This document shows, one piece after another, positions 44,045 to 53,201 of a stretch of DNA of 64,000 bases. The translations under genes and the position numbers were made by a program. The stretch's first letter is position 1; the number at the start of each line of letters is the position of its first letter. The notes beneath the pieces were generated by a model. It ran no database searches. It was not told where the DNA came from and saw nothing but the letters and a program-made list of their open reading frames with translations. Source of the stretch: Tepiditoga spiralis (lineage in GTDB: Bacteria; Thermotogota; Thermotogae; Petrotogales; Petrotogaceae); contig NZ_AP018712.1 in assembly GCF_014701195.1 (NCBI RefSeq), forward strand, positions 638,501-702,500, in the 5' to 3' direction.

Positions 44045-44974
44045 GTGAAGCGAATACTTATGTCCGTTTTAATTATCATTTTTACCTTTAGTTTAGCTTT
44101 TTCTGTAAACTTTAAAGACGTCCCAGTAAATCATTGGGCTTATGATGCAGTTCAAAGAATTGCAAGTATAGGAATATTAGAAGGATATCCAGATGGTACT
44201 TTTAAAGGATTAGAACAAGTCAATAGATATCAATTAACTCTAACTGTTTCAAGAACTATTGATTATATTGAGCAAAACTTAATATCTACTTTAGCAGAAA
44301 AAATATCTGAATTAGACAAAAAATTATCTTCAAACTCAGGTTCATCTGATGATGTTAAATTATTAAACTCTAAAATTTCATCTTTAGATGAAAAAACAAC
44401 ATCTTTAGAAAAAAATATTAGCGATTTAAAAAATTCTTATGAATTACTTGGATATACCGTATCAAAATTAGATAATTTACAAAAAAAAGTAGATGCTTTA
44501 AGTGTTCCTAAAGATACTTCAACTGAAGTTACTGAATTAAAAAAAGACATTGAAAAATTGAACTCTCAATTTTCAGATTTGTCAGCTGTTATTTCAAATT
44601 ATGAAAATATGGGAACAGATTTAAATGCTTTAAACGCAAATGTTTCTACAAATAAAAAAGATATATCAGATGTAAAAACTTTAATATCTGCTTTAAATGC
44701 TAAAGTTGACTTAAAAGCTGATGAAAATAAAATAAAATTGTTAGATTCTAAAATTTCAAAAATTGAATCTGTTTCATCTCAAAATTCTTCAAACTTATCC
44801 ACTGTTTTATCTTTAACATCAAAAAATAAAAATGAAATAGATGCTTTAGCTGATTCTGTAAAACAATTAAATTCAAAAAAATCTGATTCAAATGGTATTG
44901 ATTTCATGGATATTTTATTATCTGTTTTAATTTCAGCTGGAGTATCAATAGCTGTTGTTGCCTTTATGAAATAA
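44045..44974 (+). CDS. Omp-alpha-like toga spacer protein with SLH domain
   Basis: The 309-residue product has a signal peptide (about 1-20), a single SLH domain (VNFKDVPVNHWAYDAVQRI, then GILEGYPDGTFKG, about 21-70), a long coiled-coil rod (about 75-280, with KISELDKKLSS, KISSLDEKTTSLEKNISDLK and more heptads) and a C-terminal hydrophobic anchor (MDILLSVLISAGVSIAVVAFM). This is the design of Thermotoga maritima Omp-alpha, which spans the periplasm between cell wall and outer sheath. The start is GTG 44045 behind GGAGGTG. It is monocistronic with a terminator right after. Confidence 0.9.
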   Translation: MKRILMSVLIIIFTFSLAFSVNFKDVPVNHWAYDAVQRIASIGILEGYPDGTFKGLEQVNRYQLTLTVSRTIDYIEQNLISTLAEKISELDKKLSSNSGSSDDVKLLNSKISSLDEKTTSLEKNISDLKNSYELLGYTVSKLDNLQKKVDALSVPKDTSTEVTELKKDIEKLNSQFSDLSAVISNYENMGTDLNALNANVSTNKKDISDVKTLISALNAKVDLKADENKIKLLDSKISKIESVSSQNSSNLSTVLSLTSKNKNEIDALADSVKQLNSKKSDSNGIDFMDILLSVLISAGVSIAVVAFMK

Positions 44975-44975
44975 T

Positions 44976-45005
44976 AAAAAGTGCGAATTTTAATTCGCAC
45001 TTTTT
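44976..45005. terminator. Bidirectional terminator between Omp-alpha and tmk genes
   Basis: AAAAAGTGCGAAT and ATTCGCACTTTTT form a perfect stem with a short loop that includes the stop of the minus-strand tmk gene. Confidence 0.92.
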
Positions 45006-45667
45006 ATTATTTTTATTATTTTTTCATAAATTTCATGTGGAGTCAAATGCTTATCTTTTTCATAAGTTTCCACTTTATAAAATGTATCATCTTCTTTTAC
45101 TAACATTAAGTACTCATTTATAACATTCTTTTGCAACTCAAAATCTTTTTCGTGTATATCCTCACTTCCATTTAAATAATTTCTATCTTCTCCACTTCTT
45201 TTAGAATTTAATCTTTTTATTAAAATATTTTCTGGAACATCCAAATAAATTGTTAAATTTGGTTTAGGTAAATTATAATACTCAAACTCCATTTCTAACA
45301 ACCATTTTTTTAATTCTTCTTTTTTATTTTTATCTTTAATTTTTGCACATTGAAAAGCTATATTAGAATAAACATATCTATCTAATAAAATGGTATAACC
45401 ATTTTTTATCCAATTTAATATTTGATCTTTATATTCATTTCTATTCATTGCATAAAGTATTGAAACAAAGTAAGGATTGACCTCTTTTACTCCACCAAAC
45501 TCTCCACGTAAAAATTTTGATATTGTTTTTCCACTAAAAGAATCTTCCATAACAGGAAAATGTATAAACTTATATTTAATTTCATTTTTTTTAAAGTAAT
45601 TAATTAATAACTCTATTTGAGTTGATTTTCCAGCACCATCTGCACCTTCTATTACTATTATCCCCAT
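44990..45667 (-). CDS. tmk: Thymidylate kinase
   Basis: Tmk phosphorylates dTMP. The 225-residue product has the P-loop GADGAGKST (8-16), the DRYVYSNIAFQ segment (DRY/H motif) and a lid region with RLNSKRSGEDRNYL. It is longer than the common 205-215 residues and its middle (KFLRGEFGGVKEVNPYFVSILYAMNR) resembles the deoxynucleoside-monophosphate kinases of thermophiles and archaea, but dTMP remains the best guess. ATG 45667 behind GAGGTG is the start. A minus-strand TATAAT (45696-45701) is the likely -10. Confidence 0.88.
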   Translation of the reverse strand: MGIIVIEGADGAGKSTQIELLINYFKKNEIKYKFIHFPVMEDSFSGKTISKFLRGEFGGVKEVNPYFVSILYAMNRNEYKDQILNWIKNGYTILLDRYVYSNIAFQCAKIKDKNKKEELKKWLLEMEFEYYNLPKPNLTIYLDVPENILIKRLNSKRSGEDRNYLNGSEDIHEKDFELQKNVINEYLMLVKEDDTFYKVETYEKDKHLTPHEIYEKIIKIIKSAN

Positions 45668-45767
45668 AAATTCACCTCTTTTATATAGTACATTCATTAT
45701 ACTATAATTGTATTAAATATGATAAAATTTATTTTTAATAATAAAAAACAAATTTTTTATTTTGACT

Positions 45768-45795
45768 TTTACATAATAAATAAATATAGTATAAT
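45768..45795 (+). promoter_or_regulatory. Promoter of the secreted helical-repeat gene
   Basis: TTTACA (45768-45773) and TATAAT (45790-45795) with a 16-base spacer lie about 70 bases upstream of ATG 45867. Confidence 0.6.
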
Positions 45796-45866
45796 AAAAT
45801 TGAAAGATAAATTATTAGTTTTTATTTAATTTAAATAAACTACATTAAACAATAAGGAGATTAAAA

Positions 45867-47585
45867 ATGAAAAGATTGCTATTAACCTTTATTTTAATTT
45901 TATATTCATTAATTTCTTTTACATCAAAGGAATTTAATAATGCAATTTATTTTTTTAATAAAGCTGACAAATTTGAATCATTAGAAGAAACTCTTGCATT
46001 CCATCAAAAAACTATTTCTGAATTATCTAAAATTCTTTCTTCTAAAACAACAAAGATGTCTACCAATTTAGAAAATGGAAAAATAACCTTTTATGGATAT
46101 AAAGCATGGGAGTATGCTAAATATTATCCAAAGTTAATTAAAAATATTTTAAAAATAAAAGAAATTAAAAATAATAAATTTATTAAAAATTTATATCTTT
46201 TAGAATCAAACTTAATAATAAATAAGTATAAAAACTTTCCACTTTCTAAAAAGATTTTAAATAATTCTTTTTCCATAAATAATGAAAATTTTTTAAATAT
46301 AACGCTTCCAGCTACCTCATATTTTAATGAAAATTTTTTAAATATTTCTTTAAAATACTTAAAAGATATTGAAAACAATGAAATAAGGGACTCTATTTAT
46401 GAATTTATTTCTATTTATTTATTGCAAAAGAAGCAGTATGAAGAATCTTTAAAATTTTCAAAAAAAATAAAACGTGAAATATCAAGATACTATGTTTATC
46501 AAAAAATAGCTATCGAATATTTAAATATTGACATAAATAAAACTTTGGAAATTGTTAACTTAATTGATATAGATTTTATAAAAGATCTTACTTTAGAAAA
46601 AATTATTGATATACTATTAAATAATAACAATGTTGATAAAGCTTTAGAATTTTTAAATTTTATAGAAGATGAATCTGATAAATCATTGGCTTTAAATCAT
46701 ATTGGAATCTTTTATTTAAAACAAAATAATGAAAATTACAAATATTATCTTTCTAAAGCTTATTGGAAAACAAAGCTAATAAAAAATGACTATGAAAGAG
46801 ATAAAGCTTTTAAAAATATAGCCTTGGATTTTTTAAACAATGATTTATTTGTAAATAGTCTTGATATAGCTTATGAAATAAAAAATAATTATATAAAATA
46901 CTTACTCTTTAAAGAAATTTCTATTTATATGTTTAATAAAGAAAAAATTAATATAGGAAACACATTTATGAATATTTCTTTAAACTCCGCAAACTCTATA
47001 GAAAATCAAAATTCAAGAGATTTTGCTTTAGAGGATTTATGTTTAACAGAAATAAAATTAAATAACATTGAAGATGCTATTAAAATATTAAATACTATAA
47101 AAGAAGAAAAATACAAAGATCTAGTCTTATCAAATTTAGCAATTTTTTATGCAAATACTGACTTAAGAAAAACCTACAATTTTATAAATAAAATAAATGA
47201 TATAAAAGTAAAAGCTATAACTATGGGAAATGTTTCTGTAAAAATTAAAGACATAGCGCCAACACTCTCTAATAAATATTTAAAAAAATCATTATACATA
47301 TTAAAAGTAAATGAAAATAATTATTTAAAAGAATCATTAATTCTAAATTTATTTGATTTAAAAAAATATGAAAATTTAGAACTTATCTTAAAATCTATTC
47401 ATGAAGAAAAAATAAAAAATGCTGTTATAATCGAACTTGCTAAAAAAATATTGAATACTCATACTTTCATTGAAATAAAAAACACTACAATTATGAATTA
47501 TATAAAAACATGTATTTTTTTCGAATATTCTTTAAAAAATACCTTAACTATTGAAGATATAAATTTTATATTAAATTACATTTAA
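45867..47585 (+). CDS. Secreted helical-repeat (TPR-like) protein of unknown function
   Basis: The 572-residue product has a signal peptide (MKRLLLTFILILYSLISFTS) and is then almost wholly helical. From about residue 170 on, a degenerate 30-35 residue unit repeats: a phrase such as I-x-D/N-x3-(R/K)-D-x-A/L-x3-I-(A/G)-x2-(Y/F)-L appears in IEDESDKSLALNHIGIFYL, IKNDYERDKAFKNIALDFL, IENQNSRDFALEDLCL and IKEEKYKDLVLSNLAIFYA. This is the pattern of TPR-like alpha-solenoids seen in secreted prokaryotic proteins. No enzymatic motif is seen. It has its own promoter and terminator, lies between tmk and a sensor kinase, and is convergent with the latter. Function unknown. Confidence 0.75.
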   Translation: MKRLLLTFILILYSLISFTSKEFNNAIYFFNKADKFESLEETLAFHQKTISELSKILSSKTTKMSTNLENGKITFYGYKAWEYAKYYPKLIKNILKIKEIKNNKFIKNLYLLESNLIINKYKNFPLSKKILNNSFSINNENFLNITLPATSYFNENFLNISLKYLKDIENNEIRDSIYEFISIYLLQKKQYEESLKFSKKIKREISRYYVYQKIAIEYLNIDINKTLEIVNLIDIDFIKDLTLEKIIDILLNNNNVDKALEFLNFIEDESDKSLALNHIGIFYLKQNNENYKYYLSKAYWKTKLIKNDYERDKAFKNIALDFLNNDLFVNSLDIAYEIKNNYIKYLLFKEISIYMFNKEKINIGNTFMNISLNSANSIENQNSRDFALEDLCLTEIKLNNIEDAIKILNTIKEEKYKDLVLSNLAIFYANTDLRKTYNFINKINDIKVKAITMGNVSVKIKDIAPTLSNKYLKKSLYILKVNENNYLKESLILNLFDLKKYENLELILKSIHEEKIKNAVIIELAKKILNTHTFIEIKNTTIMNYIKTCIFFEYSLKNTLTIEDINFILNYI

Positions 47586-47622
47586 AAAAATAAAAGAACA
47601 TATAAATGTTCTTTTATTTTTT
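47584..47622. terminator. Bidirectional terminator between the helical-repeat gene and the sensor kinase
   Basis: AATAAAAGAACAT and ATGTTCTTTTATT form a long perfect stem around ATAA, with A and T runs outside. It overlaps the stop codons of both convergent genes. Confidence 0.92.
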
Positions 47623-49485
47623 AGGAAGCGTAAATATAAATTTAGATCCTCTGTTAGTATTTTCAGCTCTTATACTTCCACCATGCATCTTTACTAAATA
47701 CTTTACTATTGCAAGTCCTAAACCAAGACCCGTATTTGTATTTTTTAATTGTTTAAATTCATTAAAAATATCATTTATTTCTTTTTCTGGAATACCTATT
47801 CCTGTATCTTCTACATTTATTTCATAATATTTTTCTTTATCAATACTTTCTATCATCACATAACCACTTTGAGTAAACTTTATAGCATTTCCAATTAAGT
47901 TATTTATTATTTGATAAACTCTTATTTCATCACCATAAACTAAACAATCTTTATCTACAGAATTTATTATCTCAATATTCTTTTTCAAATTCAATTTATG
48001 AGTATCTATTATTCTTTCAACAAGATAATGTAATTTTATATTTTGTTTATTTAAAGTTATTTTATCTCTTTTAATTCTTGAAAATATCATTGTCTCATTT
48101 ACTAAAGTATTCATTTGTTTTCCACTCAAATATATTGTTTTTATTATATTTTTTTGTTTTTCATTTAATTCACCAAAAGTTTCATCTAAAAGCATCTTTG
48201 TAAACCCTAAAACTCCATTTAAAGGTGTTTTTAATTCATGAGACATCTTTGCAATAAAATTTAATTTTATTGCATTTGCATCTTTTAATTGTATATTCTT
48301 CTCCTTTAATTCTTTACTGTATTGCTTTATCATTTTCTTTTCTTTTTCACGTGAATTAAATATTATCTTTATAACTAAAATTATAAAAACAAACAATCCC
48401 CATTGCATCAATGGTCTCTTCCAAAAAACAAACATTCTTCTTTCACCTAATATTTCATAAAAAGAACTACCAATAACTGATAAAATTCCTATAGTGTAAA
48501 ATCTTGCTTCCTTGTTCCCATAAAAAATTTCTTTAAAAGAAATAAAAATAATAACAAAAACTTCTATAAAAAAAAGAATATAAAATAAAGATCTTGTAGA
48601 AAAAAGTATGTTTACTGTACTTTTTATAAAAATTTTATTTATAAAATCTAAAAAACCTATTATACAAACGTACATAAGATTAATATTCCACATACTTCTT
48701 GAAAGTTTCTTATAATGTTTTTCAAATGTCGCCTCATAAAACATAAACATTCCAATTGGTAACGTTATAATTGCATATTCAAAAAATTCTGCCCATATAT
48801 TTGGAGGTAAAAAGTTCATATAAGCTATTGAAGGATGTTCAAAATTCCATATACCACTGGACAACATTAATATAGCTAAAGATATTATTGATTTTCTTTC
48901 CTTCTTTTTAAAAGATATTGAAAAAAATAATATTAAAAAACCTAAAACAGTAAAAAAAACACCTAAAAATAAAAAATCTATATTTTTTATTTTTTCTTTT
49001 TTATATAAATTAATTGTATCATCAATTTCTATTTCTCCAATAAATCCTATATCTTTTTTATCAGAATACATTCTAATATATAAATATTTATTTCTATACT
49101 CTTGTTTTAATGGTATTAAATCAGCTGGATATCCATAATATTTATTTTTATTTAATGTATTTAAATTTATCATTCTATACAAAAGTTTGTTATTACAATA
49201 AATTTCCAAGTACCCCACTATTGAGGAAAAGAAAAATGATTTTCCTTCAAGATTTTCATCCGGTAACTTATATCTAAGCCACAAAAAATTATCTTTTTTA
49301 TCTTCTATTGTATTCCCTTCGTATTTAAATTTTTTCCAATTATCATTAGAATTCATATAAGAAAATTCACCATTAATATATGGCGAATCTCCCCATTTCA
49401 TATCAAAATATTTTATATTTATCTGTTTTGAAATCGTTAAAATATTCAATATTATTAATGATAAAACAAATAAAAATTTTTTCAT
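47614..49485 (-). CDS. Sensor histidine kinase with 7TM (7TMR-DISM) input region
   Basis: The 623-residue protein has a signal sequence, an extracytoplasmic beta-rich sensor (about 22-160, with NFLWLRYKLP and a galactose-binding-like fold typical of 7TMR-DISMED2), seven hydrophobic helices (about 168-375), then a short coiled coil, a HisKA domain with phosphoacceptor His416 (KMSHELKTPLNG) and a HATPase domain with N box NLIGNAIKFT (Asn533), G1 DTGIGIP (560-566) and G2 GLGLGLA (586-592). No response regulator gene is adjacent, so it is an orphan kinase. DISM-type sensors often bind carbohydrates; the ligand here is unknown. Confidence 0.9.
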   Translation of the reverse strand: MKKFLFVLSLIILNILTISKQINIKYFDMKWGDSPYINGEFSYMNSNDNWKKFKYEGNTIEDKKDNFLWLRYKLPDENLEGKSFFFSSIVGYLEIYCNNKLLYRMINLNTLNKNKYYGYPADLIPLKQEYRNKYLYIRMYSDKKDIGFIGEIEIDDTINLYKKEKIKNIDFLFLGVFFTVLGFLILFFSISFKKKERKSIISLAILMLSSGIWNFEHPSIAYMNFLPPNIWAEFFEYAIITLPIGMFMFYEATFEKHYKKLSRSMWNINLMYVCIIGFLDFINKIFIKSTVNILFSTRSLFYILFFIEVFVIIFISFKEIFYGNKEARFYTIGILSVIGSSFYEILGERRMFVFWKRPLMQWGLFVFIILVIKIIFNSREKEKKMIKQYSKELKEKNIQLKDANAIKLNFIAKMSHELKTPLNGVLGFTKMLLDETFGELNEKQKNIIKTIYLSGKQMNTLVNETMIFSRIKRDKITLNKQNIKLHYLVERIIDTHKLNLKKNIEIINSVDKDCLVYGDEIRVYQIINNLIGNAIKFTQSGYVMIESIDKEKYYEINVEDTGIGIPEKEINDIFNEFKQLKNTNTGLGLGLAIVKYLVKMHGGSIRAENTNRGSKFIFTLPKK

Positions 49486-49589
49486 TTATCTATCCTCATT
49501 ATTATAATTTTTATACTTATATAAAAGAACTTATATTTAAATTTTACACTAATTTTTATAAAAAATCAAATATTTTATAAAATAAAATA

Positions 49590-49625
49590 CAATGGAGAAA
49601 TATTATAAAAATACTTCTCCATTGT
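49590..49625 (-). terminator. Terminator overlapping the 3' end of pth
   Basis: ACAATGGAGAA (49590-49600) and TTCTCCATTGT (49615-49625) form an 11-bp stem with a 14-base loop; the last codons and stop of pth lie inside it. On the minus strand it is followed by a T-rich stretch. It would end the valS-to-pth operon. Confidence 0.7.
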
Positions 49626-50178
49626 ATTTATTCATTGCTTCATCAACTTTATTATCAACTAACATTTCTATTATATTAGAAACTGGATCTAAAATTTTAT
49701 TCATAACCGATAATTCATCATTTTTAAACTGAGATAAAACATAATCAGATAGTTTCATATACTCTGGTTTTTTATCAACACCAACTCTTATTCTTAAAAA
49801 TTCTTGAGTTCCAAGTGAAGCAATTATTGATTTAACTCCATTATGACCCCCAGCTGATCCTGTTTTTCTTATCCTTATCTTTCCAAAATCAAGTGAAACA
49901 TCATCATAAATCAGTACTATATCTGTATTATTTATACGCCCATACTTTCTTGAAAGTTCAATAAAAACTTGACCACTTAAATTCATAAAAGTCGTCGGCT
50001 TTACAAGAAGATATTTTGAACTTTCATATCCTTCAAATGTTCTTCCAGAAACTTCTCTAAAATCAATAAATTTTTTATTGATTTCATAAAATCTATCTAT
50101 TGATAAAAAGCCCACGTTATGTCTTGTAAAGACATAACGTGGTCCTGGATTTCCCAATCCAATAATTATTTTTTTCAT
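49603..50178 (-). CDS. pth: Peptidyl-tRNA hydrolase
   Basis: Pth recycles stalled peptidyl-tRNA. In the 191-residue product the active-site residues Asn10 and His20 are present (GLGNPG, TRHNVGF), followed by KPTTFMNLSGQ and the IYDDVSLDFGKIR segment with the conserved aspartate and GSAGGHNGVKSI. It follows the L25 gene by 3 bases, the usual arrangement prs-rplY-pth. Confidence 0.96.
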   Translation of the reverse strand: MKKIIIGLGNPGPRYVFTRHNVGFLSIDRFYEINKKFIDFREVSGRTFEGYESSKYLLVKPTTFMNLSGQVFIELSRKYGRINNTDIVLIYDDVSLDFGKIRIRKTGSAGGHNGVKSIIASLGTQEFLRIRVGVDKKPEYMKLSDYVLSQFKNDELSVMNKILDPVSNIIEMLVDNKVDEAMNKYNGEVFL

Positions 50179-50181
50179 TTA

Positions 50182-50781
50182 TTAAGCTTCTTCCTCTGCT
50201 TCCTCTGATACTTCTTCTTCAATTACTTTAGGTACTACTGAAACAATTAAATCTTCTGGATCTAAGATAATTTTTGTTTCTTCTGGAAGAAGTTTAGCTA
50301 TATCTGCTGCTGTAATATGATCATGAACATTTAAGTTTGTAATATCAACATCTATTGTTTCAACTATATCTTTTGGCAAGATTTCAACTGGAAGTTCATG
50401 ATAACTTACTTCAAGTCTTCCACCTCTTGATAAACCAATACATTCTCCAACAAAGTTTAGAGGTATGTGAAGATGCATTTTATGACCTTTTACTGGTACA
50501 TAAAAATCAATATGGATAACTTTATCTGAAACCTTATGTCTTTGAAGTGTTTTTACAAAAGCTTCAACTTCATTTCCTGATTCATCTTTTAAAGTAACCA
50601 ATGTTGTTTCTTTTACTGTACTTACAATACTTTCAAAATTTCTTGAATTTACACCAATATGTCTGTTATTTTCTATACCAGGTCCATAAACTTCTGCTGG
50701 TATAATACCTTCACTTCTCAATACATTTGCTTTTTTCTTTAAATCTCTTTCGACTACTTCAAGAACTCTTGTTCTAGCCAT
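50182..50781 (-). CDS. rplY: 50S ribosomal protein L25 (general stress protein Ctc type)
   Basis: The product binds 5S rRNA. The 199-residue product has an N-terminal L25 domain (about 1-90, LRSEGIIPAEVYGPG) and a C-terminal TL5/CTC domain (about 95-185), ending in a poly-Glu tail. ATG 50781 is chosen because GGAG stands 9 bases upstream; an in-frame TTG 50790 is too close. It lies between prs and pth, as in many bacteria. Confidence 0.95.
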   Translation of the reverse strand: MARTRVLEVVERDLKKKANVLRSEGIIPAEVYGPGIENNRHIGVNSRNFESIVSTVKETTLVTLKDESGNEVEAFVKTLQRHKVSDKVIHIDFYVPVKGHKMHLHIPLNFVGECIGLSRGGRLEVSYHELPVEILPKDIVETIDVDITNLNVHDHITAADIAKLLPEETKIILDPEDLIVSVVPKVIEEEVSEEAEEEA

Positions 50782-50824
50782 CGTCTTCAACTCCTTTTAT
50801 TTTATATTTGTTCTAATGAACTTA

Positions 50825-51772
50825 TTATCTAAAAAGTATACTTACTGATAAATTTTTTCTTATTCTTACAACTGCTTCACCAAACATCGGTGCAACAGAT
50901 AAAACTTCAAATTTTTCTGGCAACTCCTTATGATATATCGTGTCTGTAACGATAACTTTGTCTAATTTTGAATTTTGTAACTTTTCTTTTGCTGTTTTAG
51001 AAAAAATTCCATGAGTGGCACAAGCGGTTACAGTTTTTGCACCGTTTTTTATCAATGCTTCTGTTGCTCCAACAATTGATCCACCAGTATCTATTATATC
51101 ATCAAATAAAATACATCTTTTCCCTTCAACTTCTCCTATAACATGCATTATTTCAGCAACATTGTCTTTTGGTCTTCTTTTATCTAAAATTGCTAACGGA
51201 ACACCTAATTTTTCAGCAAACTTTCTAGCTCTTTTTACACCACCAACATCTGGAGATACTACTATATAATCAGATAAATCTTCGTTTTCCTTAAAATAAT
51301 TTGCAAAAACAGGAAAACTCCATAAATTATCAACAGGTATATCAAAAAAACCTTGTATTTGTTCGGCATGAAGGTCTATTGTTGCAACTCTATTGGCTCC
51401 TGCAACTGTTAAAAGATTAGCAACTAATTTTGCCGTAATCGGATCTCTACCTTTTGCTTTTCTATCTTGTCTTGCATAACCATAGTATGGAATTATTATT
51501 GTTATAGAACCAGCAGATGCCCTTTTTAATGCATCTATCATTACCAATAATTCCATTAAGTTATCATTTACGGGATCAGAAACAGATTGTATAACATAAA
51601 CATCATAACCTCTAACTGTTTCATTTATTTTTACATTAACTTCTCCATCAGCAAAATGAGAAACTTGACAATCACCCAATCTTGTACCAATATATTCAAC
51701 TATCTTTTGTGCAAGGGGTAAATTTGAATTACCCGTAAAGACTTTCATTTCAGAGTTACCAACAATAGCCAT
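50825..51772 (-). CDS. prs: Ribose-phosphate pyrophosphokinase
   Basis: Prs makes PRPP from ribose-5-phosphate and ATP. ATG 51772 gives exactly 315 residues, the common length, starting MAIVGNSEMKVFTGNS; an in-frame region extends further up into glmU. The flexible-loop PYYGYARQDRKAKGRDPI and the PRPP-binding loop LFDDIIDTGGSI are intact. Regulation by ADP/phosphate is expected for this class. It is 5 bases downstream of glmU. Confidence 0.97.
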   Translation of the reverse strand: MAIVGNSEMKVFTGNSNLPLAQKIVEYIGTRLGDCQVSHFADGEVNVKINETVRGYDVYVIQSVSDPVNDNLMELLVMIDALKRASAGSITIIIPYYGYARQDRKAKGRDPITAKLVANLLTVAGANRVATIDLHAEQIQGFFDIPVDNLWSFPVFANYFKENEDLSDYIVVSPDVGGVKRARKFAEKLGVPLAILDKRRPKDNVAEIMHVIGEVEGKRCILFDDIIDTGGSIVGATEALIKNGAKTVTACATHGIFSKTAKEKLQNSKLDKVIVTDTIYHKELPEKFEVLSVAPMFGEAVVRIRKNLSVSILFR

Positions 51773-51777
51773 GTTTT

Positions 51778-53118
51778 TTACTCTCCCTTCATCTTTTTGA
51801 GAACCCAATCCTTTTTTACAATTTGTCTTGCTCTTCCAAAAGCAAGAGAATTATCTGGAACATCTTCAGTTATAACAGAACCAGCTGCCGTTATAACATT
51901 TTCTCCTATTTTAACTGGCGCAACTAAAGATGCATTACTTCCAATAAAAGCATTTTTTCCTATACTTGTTTTAAATTTATTTTTACCATCATAATTACAA
52001 GTTATTGTTCCTGCACCTATATTTGTTTTTTCCCCAATATGAGCATCTCCAAGATACGTTAAATGTCCTGCCTTTACACCTTCTTCAAGTGTACTCTTTT
52101 TTATTTCTACAAAATTACCTATTTTAACCTTACTTTTTAAAACGGCTCCTGTTCTCAAACGAGTAAATGGACCAACTGAAACATCATTATATATTTCTGC
52201 TCCTTCACATTCAGATCTTAAAACTTTTACATTATTCATTATAGTACAATCTTTTACCCTTGTCATAGGTCCTATTTCACATTCATTTCCAATTATTGTT
52301 TTCCCATATATATAAGTTTGTGGATGAATTATTGTATCTTGACCTATTTTAACTCCATAATCAATATATGTAGAAGATGGATCTATTATCGTTACTCCTG
52401 ATTTCATTAAATTTTTCAAATGTCTTTTCCTTGCTTCATTTTCTATTATTGAAAGCTGAACTCTATCATTTATTCCCGATACTTCAAATTCATCATTAGT
52501 TTCAAATATTCCAACTTTATTAAAGTATAAAAATGTATCTGTTAAATAATACTCACCTTGTGCATTATTTGTATTTATTTTTTTCAAAGCTTCTCTCAAT
52601 TTTTCTGTTTTATATATTGCTATTCCTGTATTTATTTCATTTATAATTAACTCTTTTTCATTTGCATCTTTATGTTCAACTATTTTTTTAAATTTATTAT
52701 TTTCTCTTATAACTCTTCCATATCCAAAGGGATTTTTTAATTTTATAGTTAGTAAAGTTGCATCATTATCTTCATTTTTATGTTTACTCAATAAATTATT
52801 TAAAGTTTTATTACTAATTAAAGGAACATCTCCATAAAGAATTAATGTGTTATCTCCTTCCAAAAATTCTTCTGCTGCCATAACAGCATGACCAGTTCCT
52901 TTCATACCAATTTGTTCAAATATTTTTATATTATTTGGTACAATCTCTTTAACCATTTCAATTCCATGTCCAAGAACAACTCCAACATCTTCTGAAACTT
53001 CATTTGCTCTATCAATTACCCAATTCAACATAGGTATTCCCATAACTTTGTGCATAACCTTTGGATACTTCGATTTCATTCTTGTACCCTTTCCTGCAGC
53101 CAATATTAAAGTTTTCAA
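51778..53118 (-). CDS. glmU: Bifunctional GlcNAc-1-P uridyltransferase / GlcN-1-P acetyltransferase
   Basis: GlmU makes UDP-GlcNAc for the cell wall. The N-terminal pyrophosphorylase has LILAAGKGTRMKS-KYPKVMH with the expected Lys, and the C-terminal half (about 240-446) has many left-handed beta-helix hexapeptides (for example IGQDTIIHPQTYIYGKTIIG). TTG 53118, behind GGGGGTG, gives MKTLILAAGKGTR; the in-frame codon 53133 would extend through the ribosome site. 446 residues is normal. It starts the glmU-prs-rplY-pth set. Confidence 0.95.
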   Translation of the reverse strand: MKTLILAAGKGTRMKSKYPKVMHKVMGIPMLNWVIDRANEVSEDVGVVLGHGIEMVKEIVPNNIKIFEQIGMKGTGHAVMAAEEFLEGDNTLILYGDVPLISNKTLNNLLSKHKNEDNDATLLTIKLKNPFGYGRVIRENNKFKKIVEHKDANEKELIINEINTGIAIYKTEKLREALKKINTNNAQGEYYLTDTFLYFNKVGIFETNDEFEVSGINDRVQLSIIENEARKRHLKNLMKSGVTIIDPSSTYIDYGVKIGQDTIIHPQTYIYGKTIIGNECEIGPMTRVKDCTIMNNVKVLRSECEGAEIYNDVSVGPFTRLRTGAVLKSKVKIGNFVEIKKSTLEEGVKAGHLTYLGDAHIGEKTNIGAGTITCNYDGKNKFKTSIGKNAFIGSNASLVAPVKIGENVITAAGSVITEDVPDNSLAFGRARQIVKKDWVLKKMKGE

Positions 53119-53201
53119 ATTACACCCCCACAATCATTTTAACATTATTACCTTTAATAGTTGTTAAATTTATTTATCATTACTTGTTAAATTATCTTTA
53201 A

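Noticed and set aside
44045-44974. Ordinary S-layer protein
   Set aside because: There is only one SLH domain, followed by a coiled-coil rod and a C-terminal membrane anchor, so the Omp-alpha spacer layout fits better than a surface-lattice protein.
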